11,922 nucleotides of DNA from Firmicutes bacterium CAG:534 (GTDB lineage: Bacteria > Bacillota > Clostridia > Lachnospirales > Lachnospiraceae), in contig FR894516.1 of the NCBI GenBank assembly GCA_000436115.1, positions 2,535 to 14,456 of the forward strand, read 5' to 3'. This document shows, one piece after another, positions 1-6,567 of the stretch. How positions within the stretch are numbered: the stretch's first letter is position 1; each line of letters begins with the position of its first letter. The notes beneath the pieces were generated by a model, which ran no database searches, was not told the origin of the DNA, and saw nothing but the letters and a program-made list of their open reading frames with translations. The translations under genes and the position numbers were made by a program.

Positions 1-1143
1 GGCAGCATTTCCTCCGGCCAGTTTCAGGGAATTGCCCCTTCCTCAGAGCTTTTGATCGTCAAAATGGGAGCTTCCTACGGCGATTCCTTTCCTAAGACCA
101 CCTCTCTTCTCCGGGCTGTCACCTATGTTCTCAGGAAAGCCTCCGAGGCCGGAAAACCTCTTGCCATCAATTTAAGCTTTGGCAATACCTATGGTTCCCA
201 TGACGGCACTTCTCTGGTAGAGCGGTTTCTCGACAATGCTTCTGAGATCGGCCGCACGGTTATCTGCGTAGGCAGCGGCAACGAAGGGGCCGTAGGAGGC
301 CATGCGGCCGGAAGCTTTCCGGAGGCCGCATCTTCCCCTCAAAGAATAGAGCTTAGCGTAGGCGCTTACCAGCCTACCTTAAATGTCCAGCTATGGAAGG
401 ATTTTTCGGATGATTTTGGCATACGGCTCTTATCTCCCGGCGGCGAACGGCTTGTGGTGGATGTAGACCGCCCCGGTAAAAGCAGTTACCTTATGGAAAA
501 CACGGAAATCCTCCTCTATGTGGGAGATCCTTCCCCCTACTCCGTAAAACAGGAAATCTATTTTGATTTTCTTCCGGTCGAAAGTTATGTAAATCAAGGT
601 GTCTGGACCTTTGAACTGACTCCAAGGAAGGTTGTGATTGGAAGCTATGATTTCTATCTTCCCTCTTCCAATATCCTGAACGCCGCAACACGCTTTTTTA
701 CTCCCACTCCTGAAAAGACACTGACCATTCCCTCTACCTCCTCCAAGGTCATTACGGTAGGCGCCTACAATGCCTATTTTGATGCCTATGCTGATTTTTC
801 CGGAAGAGGATACCCTCTGGAAAGCATTTCCCTTGGCCGCCTTCTCAGCAGCGCCATTAAGCCGGACCTGGTTGCTCCCGGAGCTGATATTATGACCATT
901 GGACCTAACGATACCTTTGTGCAGGTATCCGGTACCTCCTTTGCCGTTCCCTTTGTTACAGGCAGCGCTTCGCTCCTTTTGGAATGGGGGATTGTCCGTG
1001 GCAACGATCCCTTCCTTTATGGGGAAAAGGTAAAGGCCTATCTGAGAAGAGGGGCAAGGCCCATTCAGGGCGAACGTGGTTACCCCAACGCCAAGGTAGG
1101 CTTCGGCGGGCTGTGCCTGGAAGAAAGCCTATTCTTCCGTTGA
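1..1143 (+). CDS. S8 family (subtilisin-like) serine peptidase, 5'-truncated
   Basis: The reading frame is open from base 1, so the gene starts left of the window and 380 C-terminal codons are seen; the in-frame TTG at 52 is not the real start. Visible subtilase hallmarks: the segment GIAPSSELLIVKMG, which in this family follows the catalytic-His HGTHVAG block (lost to the left with the catalytic Asp); the oxyanion-hole Asn in GSGNEGA (codon 280-282); and the nucleophile block SGTSFAVP with catalytic Ser at codon 937-939. A roughly 130-residue beta-rich insertion lies between the Asn and Ser blocks, as in clostridial Csp-like S8 peptidases. The protein ends shortly after the Ser helix, without an obvious cell-wall anchor. 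Role inferred: proteolysis; substrate unknown. Its TGA stop lies inside the -35 box of the next gene's promoter. No terminator is seen after it. Confidence 0.93.
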   Translation, partial: GSISSGQFQGIAPSSELLIVKMGASYGDSFPKTTSLLRAVTYVLRKASEAGKPLAINLSFGNTYGSHDGTSLVERFLDNASEIGRTVICVGSGNEGAVGGHAAGSFPEAASSPQRIELSVGAYQPTLNVQLWKDFSDDFGIRLLSPGGERLVVDVDRPGKSSYLMENTEILLYVGDPSPYSVKQEIYFDFLPVESYVNQGVWTFELTPRKVVIGSYDFYLPSSNILNAATRFFTPTPEKTLTIPSTSSKVITVGAYNAYFDAYADFSGRGYPLESISLGRLLSSAIKPDLVAPGADIMTIGPNDTFVQVSGTSFAVPFVTGSASLLLEWGIVRGNDPFLYGEKVKAYLRRGARPIQGERGYPNAKVGFGGLCLEESLFFR

Positions 1144-1168
1144 ACATTCCTTTCCTATGGCTTACAAT
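1140..1168 (+). promoter_or_regulatory. Sigma-A-type promoter of the FMN oxidase gene
   Basis: TTGAAC (1140-1145) and TACAAT (1163-1168) are separated by exactly 17 bp, a very good match to the sigma-A consensus. The -35 box overlaps the stop codon of the S8 peptidase. Transcription would start near 1174-1176, only a few bases before the ATG at 1179. That favours either a nearly leaderless message or use of the later ATG at 1230. Confidence 0.65.
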
Positions 1169-1178
1169 AGTTTTATGA

Positions 1179-2123
1179 ATGGATAAAGGAAATTTACTAT
1201 GCGCAGACTGCGCAGAAATGGAGCTGCTTATGGAAGAACTATTTGCCGGAAATTCCGACCGGATCACAAGAGCCTACTTTGATTCTCTTCTTCTGGAAAT
1301 GCGGCATATTGACGGCCGGATACCTGATACTACCTTTTGCCTTTACGGAAAAACCTTTGATACCCCTATCATGACCGCCGCCCTTTCCCACCTGGATCAC
1401 CTACGCCCTGACAGTATGGCAGAGCTTGCCCGCGGTGCCGCTATGGCCAAAGCTGTGAACTGGGTTGGAATGGGAGAAAAGGAAGAGCTTGAAAAGATCA
1501 CAAAGGTACCGTCGCAGACGATCAAGATCATCAAACCCTATGCTGACAATCAGATGATCTTTGACAAAATTGCCCACGCAGAAAAATGCGGCTGTCTTGC
1601 CGTTGGAATAGATATCGATCACGCTTTTGACAGCGCAGGACAATATGACAATATCCACGGTCATGCCATGAGCTCTAAAAGCCTGGAAGAATTAAAAGAA
1701 TTTGCCTCCTCCACCTCCCTCCCCTTTATCGTAAAGGGAGTGCTGAGTGAACGGGACGCTTATCAATGTCTTTCCGCCGGAGCAGGGGGCATTGTGGTCT
1801 CCCATCATCACGGCATTATGGATTATGCCATTCCCCCTCTTATGATCCTTCCTGACATCTTAAGGGCCGTCAACCGGGAAATCCCTGTTTTTGTAGACTG
1901 TGGAATCGCAAGTGGAATGGACGCCTTTAAGGCGCTGGCACTTGGAGCTACGGCTGTCTGTACCGGAAGGGCTGTCATGCCTTCCCTGAAAGAAAACGGA
2001 GCGGAAGGGGTCAGGGATGTACTGCTTGCCATGACCGGACAGCTAAAAGGTGTTATGGCCAAGACCGGCTGTTATGATCTGGGTCACATGGATGCCACCG
2101 TTTTAAGGCGCAGAACCTTTTAA
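1179..2123 (+). CDS. Alpha-hydroxy-acid oxidase/dehydrogenase-like FMN protein with atypical active site
   Basis: A single TIM-barrel FMN-dependent hydroxy-acid dehydrogenase domain (LldD/glycolate oxidase/lactate oxidase superfamily) fills the 314 residues. Recognisable parts: YGKTFDTPIMTAALSHL near residues 56-72; the barrel lysine in PFIVKGVLS (K186); the flavin-phosphate region DCGIASGMDAFKALALGA (D240 onward) and TGRA (262-265). The family signature SNH[AG]GRQ is replaced by SHHHGIM (208-214), so the substrate-binding Arg is missing, and the enzyme may not oxidise ordinary 2-hydroxy acids. The N-terminus is short for the family. ATG 1179 has no ribosome site; ATG 1230 is preceded by GGAG at 1220-1223 with 6-nt spacing and would give 297 aa. 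Stop codon shares TTAA (2120-2123) with the convergent AraC gene. Family call firm, substrate unknown. Confidence 0.88.
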   Translation: MDKGNLLCADCAEMELLMEELFAGNSDRITRAYFDSLLLEMRHIDGRIPDTTFCLYGKTFDTPIMTAALSHLDHLRPDSMAELARGAAMAKAVNWVGMGEKEELEKITKVPSQTIKIIKPYADNQMIFDKIAHAEKCGCLAVGIDIDHAFDSAGQYDNIHGHAMSSKSLEELKEFASSTSLPFIVKGVLSERDAYQCLSAGAGGIVVSHHHGIMDYAIPPLMILPDILRAVNREIPVFVDCGIASGMDAFKALALGATAVCTGRAVMPSLKENGAEGVRDVLLAMTGQLKGVMAKTGCYDLGHMDATVLRRRTF

Positions 2124-3076
2124 ATGGAGGTCATGCGGAACGGACTGCTGGTAGGATCTTTTTTCAGATTTCTACGATATTCGCTGGGAGTACACTTCAA
2201 AAACTGCTTGAAAACCTTATTAAAATAGCTGGCATTATTAAATCCCACTGCAAAGGCCAGATCCGAAATAGACCTGGCAGCCGGGTCGTCACTCTGGATC
2301 ATATTGGCAGCCTTAAAAATCCTGTATTTCATCAGATATTCAATAGGGGTAAGCTGCAGCGTTCTTCGGAAGCAGCGGCAGCATTCGCTTTTGCTGATAC
2401 TGATTGCGTCTGCCAGATCCTCCAGGGCAATGTGGTCGGCATAATGCTCCTCAATATACCTGATCGCATCCTTCACCCGGATCTCATCCTGTGAAAGGCT
2501 TGCAGTCTTGCTCTTCTTCACATTTTGAGGGATCACATTTTCCAGCAGCAATACCCAGAACTGACAAAGATAGGATTTCGTCACAAGCTCAAATCCATAT
2601 TTCTTGGTCATATTAACAGCGATCACTGAATTGATCAGATTAAGTACCTTTTCTGCAACCGGCTCACTCTCATCCAGTATCATATAGCGAAACACCGGGG
2701 AGCTTAATACGGGGGTCAGATATTTGCCTGACATTACCGTATTGCCGTAACTAAACAAAAAGGAAGGGTGAAAAACCGTAGAATACAGGCTGCAGTTTGC
2801 ATCCGGATCTACCGGCTTAATGGAGTGCATGGTGTCTTGATTGATCAGAACGCCCTGACCGGCTTTCAGTACGATCTTGGTATCATCCGTCAGGAAATAC
2901 ACCTCTCCGTGGTTGATGATCATGACCTCTACTTCATCATGCCAGTGCCACCTTATCATTCTCATGTACATCTTTGACAATTCAATAAAATATACATGAA
3001 CCGGATATCCGATTTCCATATCGCTTATGCTTCGTTCCGAGTAAAACTCTTTACCCGGGTTTTCCGGAAATTGCAT
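2120..3076 (-). CDS. AraC/XylS family transcriptional regulator
   Basis: The 318-aa protein has the usual two-part AraC layout. The N-terminal half is a cupin-type sensing domain with the HWH motif at residues 44-46 and the strand pattern VMIINHGEVYFLTDD (51-65). The C-terminal ~100 residues carry the two helix-turn-helix units: helix set 1 around LEDLADAISISKSECCRCF (218-236), helix set 2 around ISDLAFAVGFNNASYFNKVF (270-289), closing with CTPSEYRR (295-302), the classic end of the family signature. It binds DNA in the cytoplasm and likely senses a small molecule through the cupin, ligand unknown. It has its own promoter and a strong ribosome site. Possible targets are the convergent FMN gene, the type VII operon or itself; the sequence does not settle which. 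Confidence 0.95.
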   Translation of the reverse strand: MQFPENPGKEFYSERSISDMEIGYPVHVYFIELSKMYMRMIRWHWHDEVEVMIINHGEVYFLTDDTKIVLKAGQGVLINQDTMHSIKPVDPDANCSLYSTVFHPSFLFSYGNTVMSGKYLTPVLSSPVFRYMILDESEPVAEKVLNLINSVIAVNMTKKYGFELVTKSYLCQFWVLLLENVIPQNVKKSKTASLSQDEIRVKDAIRYIEEHYADHIALEDLADAISISKSECCRCFRRTLQLTPIEYLMKYRIFKAANMIQSDDPAARSISDLAFAVGFNNASYFNKVFKQFLKCTPSEYRRNLKKDPTSSPFRMTSI

Positions 3077-3082
3077 GGCACG

Positions 3083-3089
3083 CCTCCTT
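3083..3089 (-). promoter_or_regulatory. Ribosome binding site of the AraC gene
   Basis: Read on the minus strand this is AAGGAGG, six bases before the ATG at 3074-3076. It fixes the start. Confidence 0.85.
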
Positions 3090-3105
3090 GTTACATAATA
3101 AATCT

Positions 3106-3134
3106 ATTGTAAATTATTTTGTCTTAATGTTCAA
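3106..3134 (-). promoter_or_regulatory. Sigma-A-type promoter of the AraC gene
   Basis: On the minus strand TTGAAC (3129-3134) and TACAAT (3106-3111) are 17 bp apart, giving a start near 3099 and a short leader. The -35 box lies in the last codons of the upstream hydrolase gene. The extended blocks TTGAACATT and TACAATAG are identical in sequence and spacing to those of the promoter at 1140-1170. Confidence 0.65.
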
Positions 3135-4518
3135 CAAGGAACGAAACTTCTTTTTGGTTATTCCATTTTTCATACAGACATGCCAGTTCCTGCCTGACAC
3201 AGGCCGTTTTTCTCAGCCTTCCCGTCAGGCGCCCGGTTTCTATGCAGGAAAGCTTTACCTGATGGTAAATTGCTGTTCCTCCCTTCAAATAACCCGGAAT
3301 TTTCTCCGCATACTCCCGGATCTTCTCATTCTGCTGCTCAAACAGCTTCCATTCTGCCTCAAGCTCCTGCCCAAGCCCCCTAAGCTCCTGCAAGGAAACC
3401 TCCAGCAGGAAGTCAGGTGCGATCACTTCCCCGAGCCTGCCTTTCGATGCAAGGGCTGCCAGCAGTTCCTTTCCCTTCTCCTGGAAAAGGCTCTCTGCAA
3501 TAACCGGGATCCCGCAAAAGGCAAAATCCCGCAGATCTCCAAGCGTAAGCTTTTCTCCATTGATTCCTTCTTTCGAGCCTGCCATACATTCCATGAGATG
3601 CATCAGTACGCCTGCGCATCCATCCAGGTCTTCAGGCTTTAACTCCATAACCCCCTGGGATAATGCCGCTGCATAATTTCCAAGCTCTCCCCTCTTTTTC
3701 ACCTCCGGATTTTTGGTCCCCAAAAAGCTTGTAACCGTTTTTCCCTGATCATCATAGGATATCTGTGCAAACATATATTTAATATCATGGTATCCTGCAA
3801 AATTGCTTTTTTCTACGGGAGTTTTGATATAACGGATCTGCTCCTGTCTGATAATAGAGTGTCCCAGAACATTTACATAATCATTTTCTCCGCAAATCCC
3901 CCATATCCTGCCCCTTCTCTTTTCATATTCCTGACTGCCATATTCCTGCTTCCACCTGCTGATCGCTTTCTGGGAAAATCCCTGTCCATCCACGCTGTAG
4001 CACACATCAACAAGCTCCTGCCTCTTAGTTTCCATGGCAACAAACTGCGCTTTATTTCCGCCTTTGGAATGTCCTGTTATGACCACTCTCTGCTCTGCGG
4101 AGAGTTCCAGCCTTTCTGCCGCAGCTTCAAAATAGGAAAGCGCCCTTTCCTGCTGTATCGTAGCGCTCTGGGTCATGCCAAGGCCGTTATCCGGCCATTC
4201 CCCATCCCCTGTTCCCCGGTAAACCACATAAACCTTTTCTCCATCCGGGGAAACAAAAAAACAGGCTGCCGTACCGCTGTCATATCCCATATTTCCGCTC
4301 TGGCAATGGATCGTAAGCTCCCCCACCTGCTCATTTTGAACCGCCTTGGAAAGGATCTGATATTCTCCATAGTGAATGCCTCCCCCTCCGTAATCCTCGT
4401 GATTTTCCAAATCCTTTATCACATTTTTCAGGCTGGTTCCCTCCCTTGCTTCTCTGTAATCCAGATACATAAAGGTGTCAAGCAGCATACTGATCTCCGC
4501 CTCAGAAATCACTTCCAT
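3124..4518 (-). CDS. Mbeg1/DUF2974-like alpha/beta hydrolase (lipase-like), candidate T7SS effector
   Basis: The N-terminal ~260 residues are an alpha/beta hydrolase of the Mbeg1-like (DUF2974) type: opening LDTFMYLDYREA, YRGTGD (100-105) near the expected oxyanion strand, and the nucleophile elbow GHSKGG with catalytic Ser at 151. D177 or D213 and H220 or H234 are candidates for the rest of the triad. There is no signal peptide. Residues ~330-464 are helical; from ~374 they look like two long amphipathic helices around a GYLKGG turn, reminiscent of a WXG/LXG hairpin. As last gene of the type VII operon, 53 bp after the membrane-protein gene, it is a plausible exported lipase or esterase with the order enzyme then targeting helices, as known for Staphylococcus aureus TslA. 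Export and substrate are inferred. A ribosome site AGGGGGA precedes the ATG. A housekeeping intracellular esterase is the alternative. Confidence 0.85.
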   Translation of the reverse strand: MEVISEAEISMLLDTFMYLDYREAREGTSLKNVIKDLENHEDYGGGGIHYGEYQILSKAVQNEQVGELTIHCQSGNMGYDSGTAACFFVSPDGEKVYVVYRGTGDGEWPDNGLGMTQSATIQQERALSYFEAAAERLELSAEQRVVITGHSKGGNKAQFVAMETKRQELVDVCYSVDGQGFSQKAISRWKQEYGSQEYEKRRGRIWGICGENDYVNVLGHSIIRQEQIRYIKTPVEKSNFAGYHDIKYMFAQISYDDQGKTVTSFLGTKNPEVKKRGELGNYAAALSQGVMELKPEDLDGCAGVLMHLMECMAGSKEGINGEKLTLGDLRDFAFCGIPVIAESLFQEKGKELLAALASKGRLGEVIAPDFLLEVSLQELRGLGQELEAEWKLFEQQNEKIREYAEKIPGYLKGGTAIYHQVKLSCIETGRLTGRLRKTACVRQELACLYEKWNNQKEVSFLVEH

Positions 4519-4571
4519 TTTAATCCCCCTGCCTTTCCGAAATCTGTAAGCTTTGGGTCGCTGACATCTGA

Positions 4572-5309
4572 CTACTTCCCGCCTTTACTCTTCAGCTTCC
4601 TGCTCCTGTTTTTGGCATAGGTCCACTCCAGATACTGCAGATTTCCTTTTTCGTCCAGGGAAAACACTGCTTCTGCTGCCGCCTCGCATCCCCTGTAACG
4701 ATCTCCCATAAAATTATCCCGGTCCAGCCTGTCATAAACCTCCCGATCCGTAAGATAGCAGACTGCCCCTCCGATCACATATCCTTTTTCTGTGACCTTA
4801 TGTAAAAAGGTCTCTACCTGTTCCTCCTTCTGTTTGCTGTCATAGGCCGGATAAAGATAGATCCTGACCATGGAAGCCGGATTTTTCAGGAACGCTTCCG
4901 CATCCATATCCGCCGCATAATCCTCCGGGAATACCAGCTCCGGTATTTTATAAAACACCTTACAGACACCAAAAATAGGTCTTGCAAGCTCTTTTATTTC
5001 CTGCTCGATCTCATCCCTGCAAAGCACTGCCAGGTAATTGTCCTGAAAGATTTTTCCGTTTTCTGTATAAAGCTCCCTGACCAGCGCAGTTTCCTCCGGT
5101 TTTGATCTGCTTCTTACCTTTAACATGGTGTAATTTTTGCCAAATTGTCCATTCCACATTTCGGCCTTTTCAAAATCCTCCCCGTATTTTTGTTTCATAT
5201 AGGTAAGCATTCCCCTGTCACTCCCTCCCTGTATGCGGCCCCACAAAAGGGCCGCACCAAATAATAAAATTAATATGGTTCCCAGCTTTTTATTGAACAA
5301 TGTTAACAT
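4572..5309 (-). CDS. Membrane-anchored protein of unknown family, candidate immunity/accessory protein
   Basis: I do not recognise the family. The 245-aa product has a short N-terminal stretch with two lysines, then one hydrophobic segment (about residues 9-24, LGTILILLFGAALLWG), consistent with a signal anchor placing the rest outside the membrane. No lipobox cysteine is evident. The body is charged, mixed alpha/beta, beginning LTYMKQKYGEDFEKAE, a pattern seen in small exported Firmicutes proteins. I chose ATG 5309; a GTG at 5318 in frame is possible (248 aa). Either start lies inside the last codons of the preceding WXG gene (20-29 nt overlap), so translation is probably coupled. Position directly before the lipase-like gene suggests immunity or a secretion accessory role; this is inference only. 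It does not look like EssB (no pseudokinase region). Confidence 0.75.
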   Translation of the reverse strand: MLTLFNKKLGTILILLFGAALLWGRIQGGSDRGMLTYMKQKYGEDFEKAEMWNGQFGKNYTMLKVRSRSKPEETALVRELYTENGKIFQDNYLAVLCRDEIEQEIKELARPIFGVCKVFYKIPELVFPEDYAADMDAEAFLKNPASMVRIYLYPAYDSKQKEEQVETFLHKVTEKGYVIGGAVCYLTDREVYDRLDRDNFMGDRYRGCEAAAEAVFSLDEKGNLQYLEWTYAKNRSRKLKSKGGK

Positions 5310-5604
5310 GAAGCCCACTTCCCTGCTCGGTATTGCTGCTTTCTGCCTTTTGATAATGTCCGGCCATCTCCTGCAGATCCGTTACATGCTCCTGCACCAT
5401 GCGGTACAATTTATCCATATCCGACTGTAAGGACGAAAATCTTCCTCCGTAAGATGCCGCTGCCTCCCCCTGCCAGATACTGCCAAGTCCCTGTACAAGG
5501 GACATCATCTCCCCGGTGAGATTTTTCATCTGTCCTCCCTCCACTGCAAATTCTCCTGATGTCTGTATTAATTTTTCCGGTGTTACCTTTAAAATACCTT
5601 CCAT
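5290..5604 (-). CDS. WXG100 family protein (fifth of five), WQG motif, YxxxE tail
   Basis: A 104-aa helical hairpin of the WXG100 (EsxA/YukE) family. The turn motif is SIWQGEAAASY with W44-Q-G46; helix 2 ends in HYQKAE, giving a YxxxE motif (Y84 to E88), the known C-terminal export signal of type VII substrates. The N-terminus LKVTPEKLI matches IKVTTEKLL of the paralogue ending at 6263. I start it at ATG 5604 because AAAGGA lies six bases upstream; the in-frame TTG at 5655 would overlap the previous stop codon and lacks support. A 16-residue polar tail follows the export motif. Expected role: secreted substrate or co-substrate of EssC, acting as homo- or heterodimer with a neighbour. Confidence 0.93.
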   Translation of the reverse strand: MEGILKVTPEKLIQTSGEFAVEGGQMKNLTGEMMSLVQGLGSIWQGEAAASYGGRFSSLQSDMDKLYRMVQEHVTDLQEMAGHYQKAESSNTEQGSGLHVNIVQ

Positions 5605-5610
5605 ATACTT

Positions 5611-5616
5611 TCCTTT
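5611..5616 (-). promoter_or_regulatory. Ribosome binding site deciding the start of the fifth WXG gene
   Basis: AAAGGA on the minus strand, six bases before the ATG at 5602-5604. It supports the shorter 104-aa product over the TTG-initiated 121-aa reading. Confidence 0.75.
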
Positions 5617-5651
5617 CTCTGCTGCCTGCAAAATAGCTTCAAACCTGTTTG

Positions 5652-5951
5652 TCAATATTTTCTGGCTGCCGCCAGTTCCCTGTTTCTTGCCTCCGCCTGT
5701 TCATACCTTGCAGCGATCTCAAGAAGCGCCTGCACATATTGTTCGATCAGCTGATAAAAGGCGTCCATCTGCTGTCTGTCTCTTAAAAACGCCTGATGGA
5801 AGGTGTCCCGTGCGGTTCCCTCCCACATACCGCAAAGAGAAGCCTCCTTTTCTGAAAGAGCTGCTGCCTTTGCCTTAAATTGTGCGTTTAACTGTTTTAA
5901 ATTTCCGGCTTTTTGTCTTAATACCGAAGAGGTTACCTGAAAAAATGCCAT
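5652..5951 (-). CDS. WXG100 family protein (fourth of five), WEG motif, YxxxE tail
   Basis: This 99-aa protein is the most canonical WXG100 member here. It has the FQVTSSVLRQKA opening, a first helix to about residue 39, the turn GMWEGTARDTF (W43-E-G45), and a second helix closing with RYEQAEARN, a YxxxE motif (Y83 to E87). There is no signal peptide or transmembrane segment. AAAGGA at 5960-5965 precedes the ATG by eight bases. It follows the YKG paralogue by 25 bp and is followed by the WQG paralogue after 47 bp. Role by family: small helical substrate exported by the EssC-type motor, often needed for secretion of larger effectors. Confidence 0.95.
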   Translation of the reverse strand: MAFFQVTSSVLRQKAGNLKQLNAQFKAKAAALSEKEASLCGMWEGTARDTFHQAFLRDRQQMDAFYQLIEQYVQALLEIAARYEQAEARNRELAAARKY

Positions 5952-5976
5952 ATTTTTCTTCCTTTCTGTTTTGAGA

Positions 5977-6288
5977 TTATCGGTAAATGCGTGTTATGGA
6001 GATCTGGTAATTTCTTTGCTCCGCCAGATACATTTTTTCTGCCTGCTGCATCAGCTTATCCGCCAGCCCTAATAGTCGATTTATTTCTTCTTCCAGCTCT
6101 GTGCATAATTCCACCTCCTTTCTCCTTAACATCTCTGCGCTTTTCCCTTTATAGCACCGTCCCGCCAGAAACAGTTCCCTCTGCTTTTCCAGTCTTTTCT
6201 TCATGCAGACTGCCTCTTTTCTGAGCTCCTGTGCGATCTGCTTTACTTCCTGAAAGCGAATCTCAATCCGTTCCTGTGATAAGCTCAT
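5977..6288 (-). CDS. WXG100-like protein (third of five) with YKG instead of WXG
   Basis: A 103-aa, almost wholly helical, highly charged protein. At the position where its neighbours carry W-x-G it has GRCYKGKSAEML (Y46-K-G48), so the conserved Trp is replaced by Tyr. The second helix ends EKMYLAEQRN, close to but one residue short of the YxxxE motif. I take ATG 6288 as start: GGAAAG lies five bases before it and a stronger GGAGG at 6301-6305. In-frame ATGs at 6309 and 6339 are possible but sit deeper in the previous gene. Even so it overlaps the preceding gene by 26 nt, suggesting coupled translation. It could be a WXG partner or a Lap-type targeting chaperone; I cannot tell which. Confidence 0.82.
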   Translation of the reverse strand: MSLSQERIEIRFQEVKQIAQELRKEAVCMKKRLEKQRELFLAGRCYKGKSAEMLRRKEVELCTELEEEINRLLGLADKLMQQAEKMYLAEQRNYQISITRIYR

Positions 6289-6550
6289 TTTTTCTTTCCG
6301 CCTCCTCATATTCCCCTGCCAGCTGTACAAGCTTTTCAAGCTGCCATATCAGCTCCTCAAATGCAGACTCCTGCATTCCCTTCAGCCTTTTTGCGATCTC
6401 CTTCTGTATTCCTCCTTCAAAGCAGCCCTCCAGATGAGACAGTTCCTTAACCGCTTCCATATACTTTCTTTGGGCCTCCAGCGCTGTCTGCTTCATAACT
6501 GCTTCTTTTTCCAGAAGCTTTTCGGTGGTAACCTTTATCTGTTCTCCCAT
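6263..6550 (-). CDS. WXG100-like protein (second of five) with FEG instead of WXG, YxxxE tail
   Basis: A 95-aa helical hairpin. The opening IKVTTEKLLEKEAVMK matches the family and the fifth paralogue; the turn is GCFEGGIQKEI (F44-E-G46), Phe taking the place of Trp. Helix 2 ends GEYEEAERKN with YxxxE (Y81 to E85). The start at ATG 6550 follows AAGGGG (6557-6562) by six bases. The open frame extends to 6691, but those extra 47 residues are Gly/Ala-rich and lie antisense-frame within the first WXG gene, so I exclude them. The next gene overlaps its 3' end by 26 nt. Role inferred as an EssC substrate or dimer partner. Confidence 0.9.
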   Translation of the reverse strand: MGEQIKVTTEKLLEKEAVMKQTALEAQRKYMEAVKELSHLEGCFEGGIQKEIAKRLKGMQESAFEELIWQLEKLVQLAGEYEEAERKNELITGTD

Positions 6551-6567
6551 CCTTTTCCCCTTCAAGC

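Noticed and set aside
3088..3642. Plus-strand open frame of 184 codons at the AraC promoter
   Set aside because: It is antisense to the hydrolase C-terminus and has no ribosome site or recognisable domain.
3787..4620. Plus-strand open frame of 277 codons opposite the hydrolase gene
   Set aside because: It is a mirror of the hydrolase and membrane-protein genes. Its product has no family look, there is no ribosome site at its start, and the opposite strand carries clear motifs (GHSKGG).
4572..5309. Membrane protein as EssB/YukC or EssA
   Set aside because: It lacks the cytoplasmic pseudokinase-like region before the membrane helix that defines EssB, and it is much larger than EssA with no similarity I can see.
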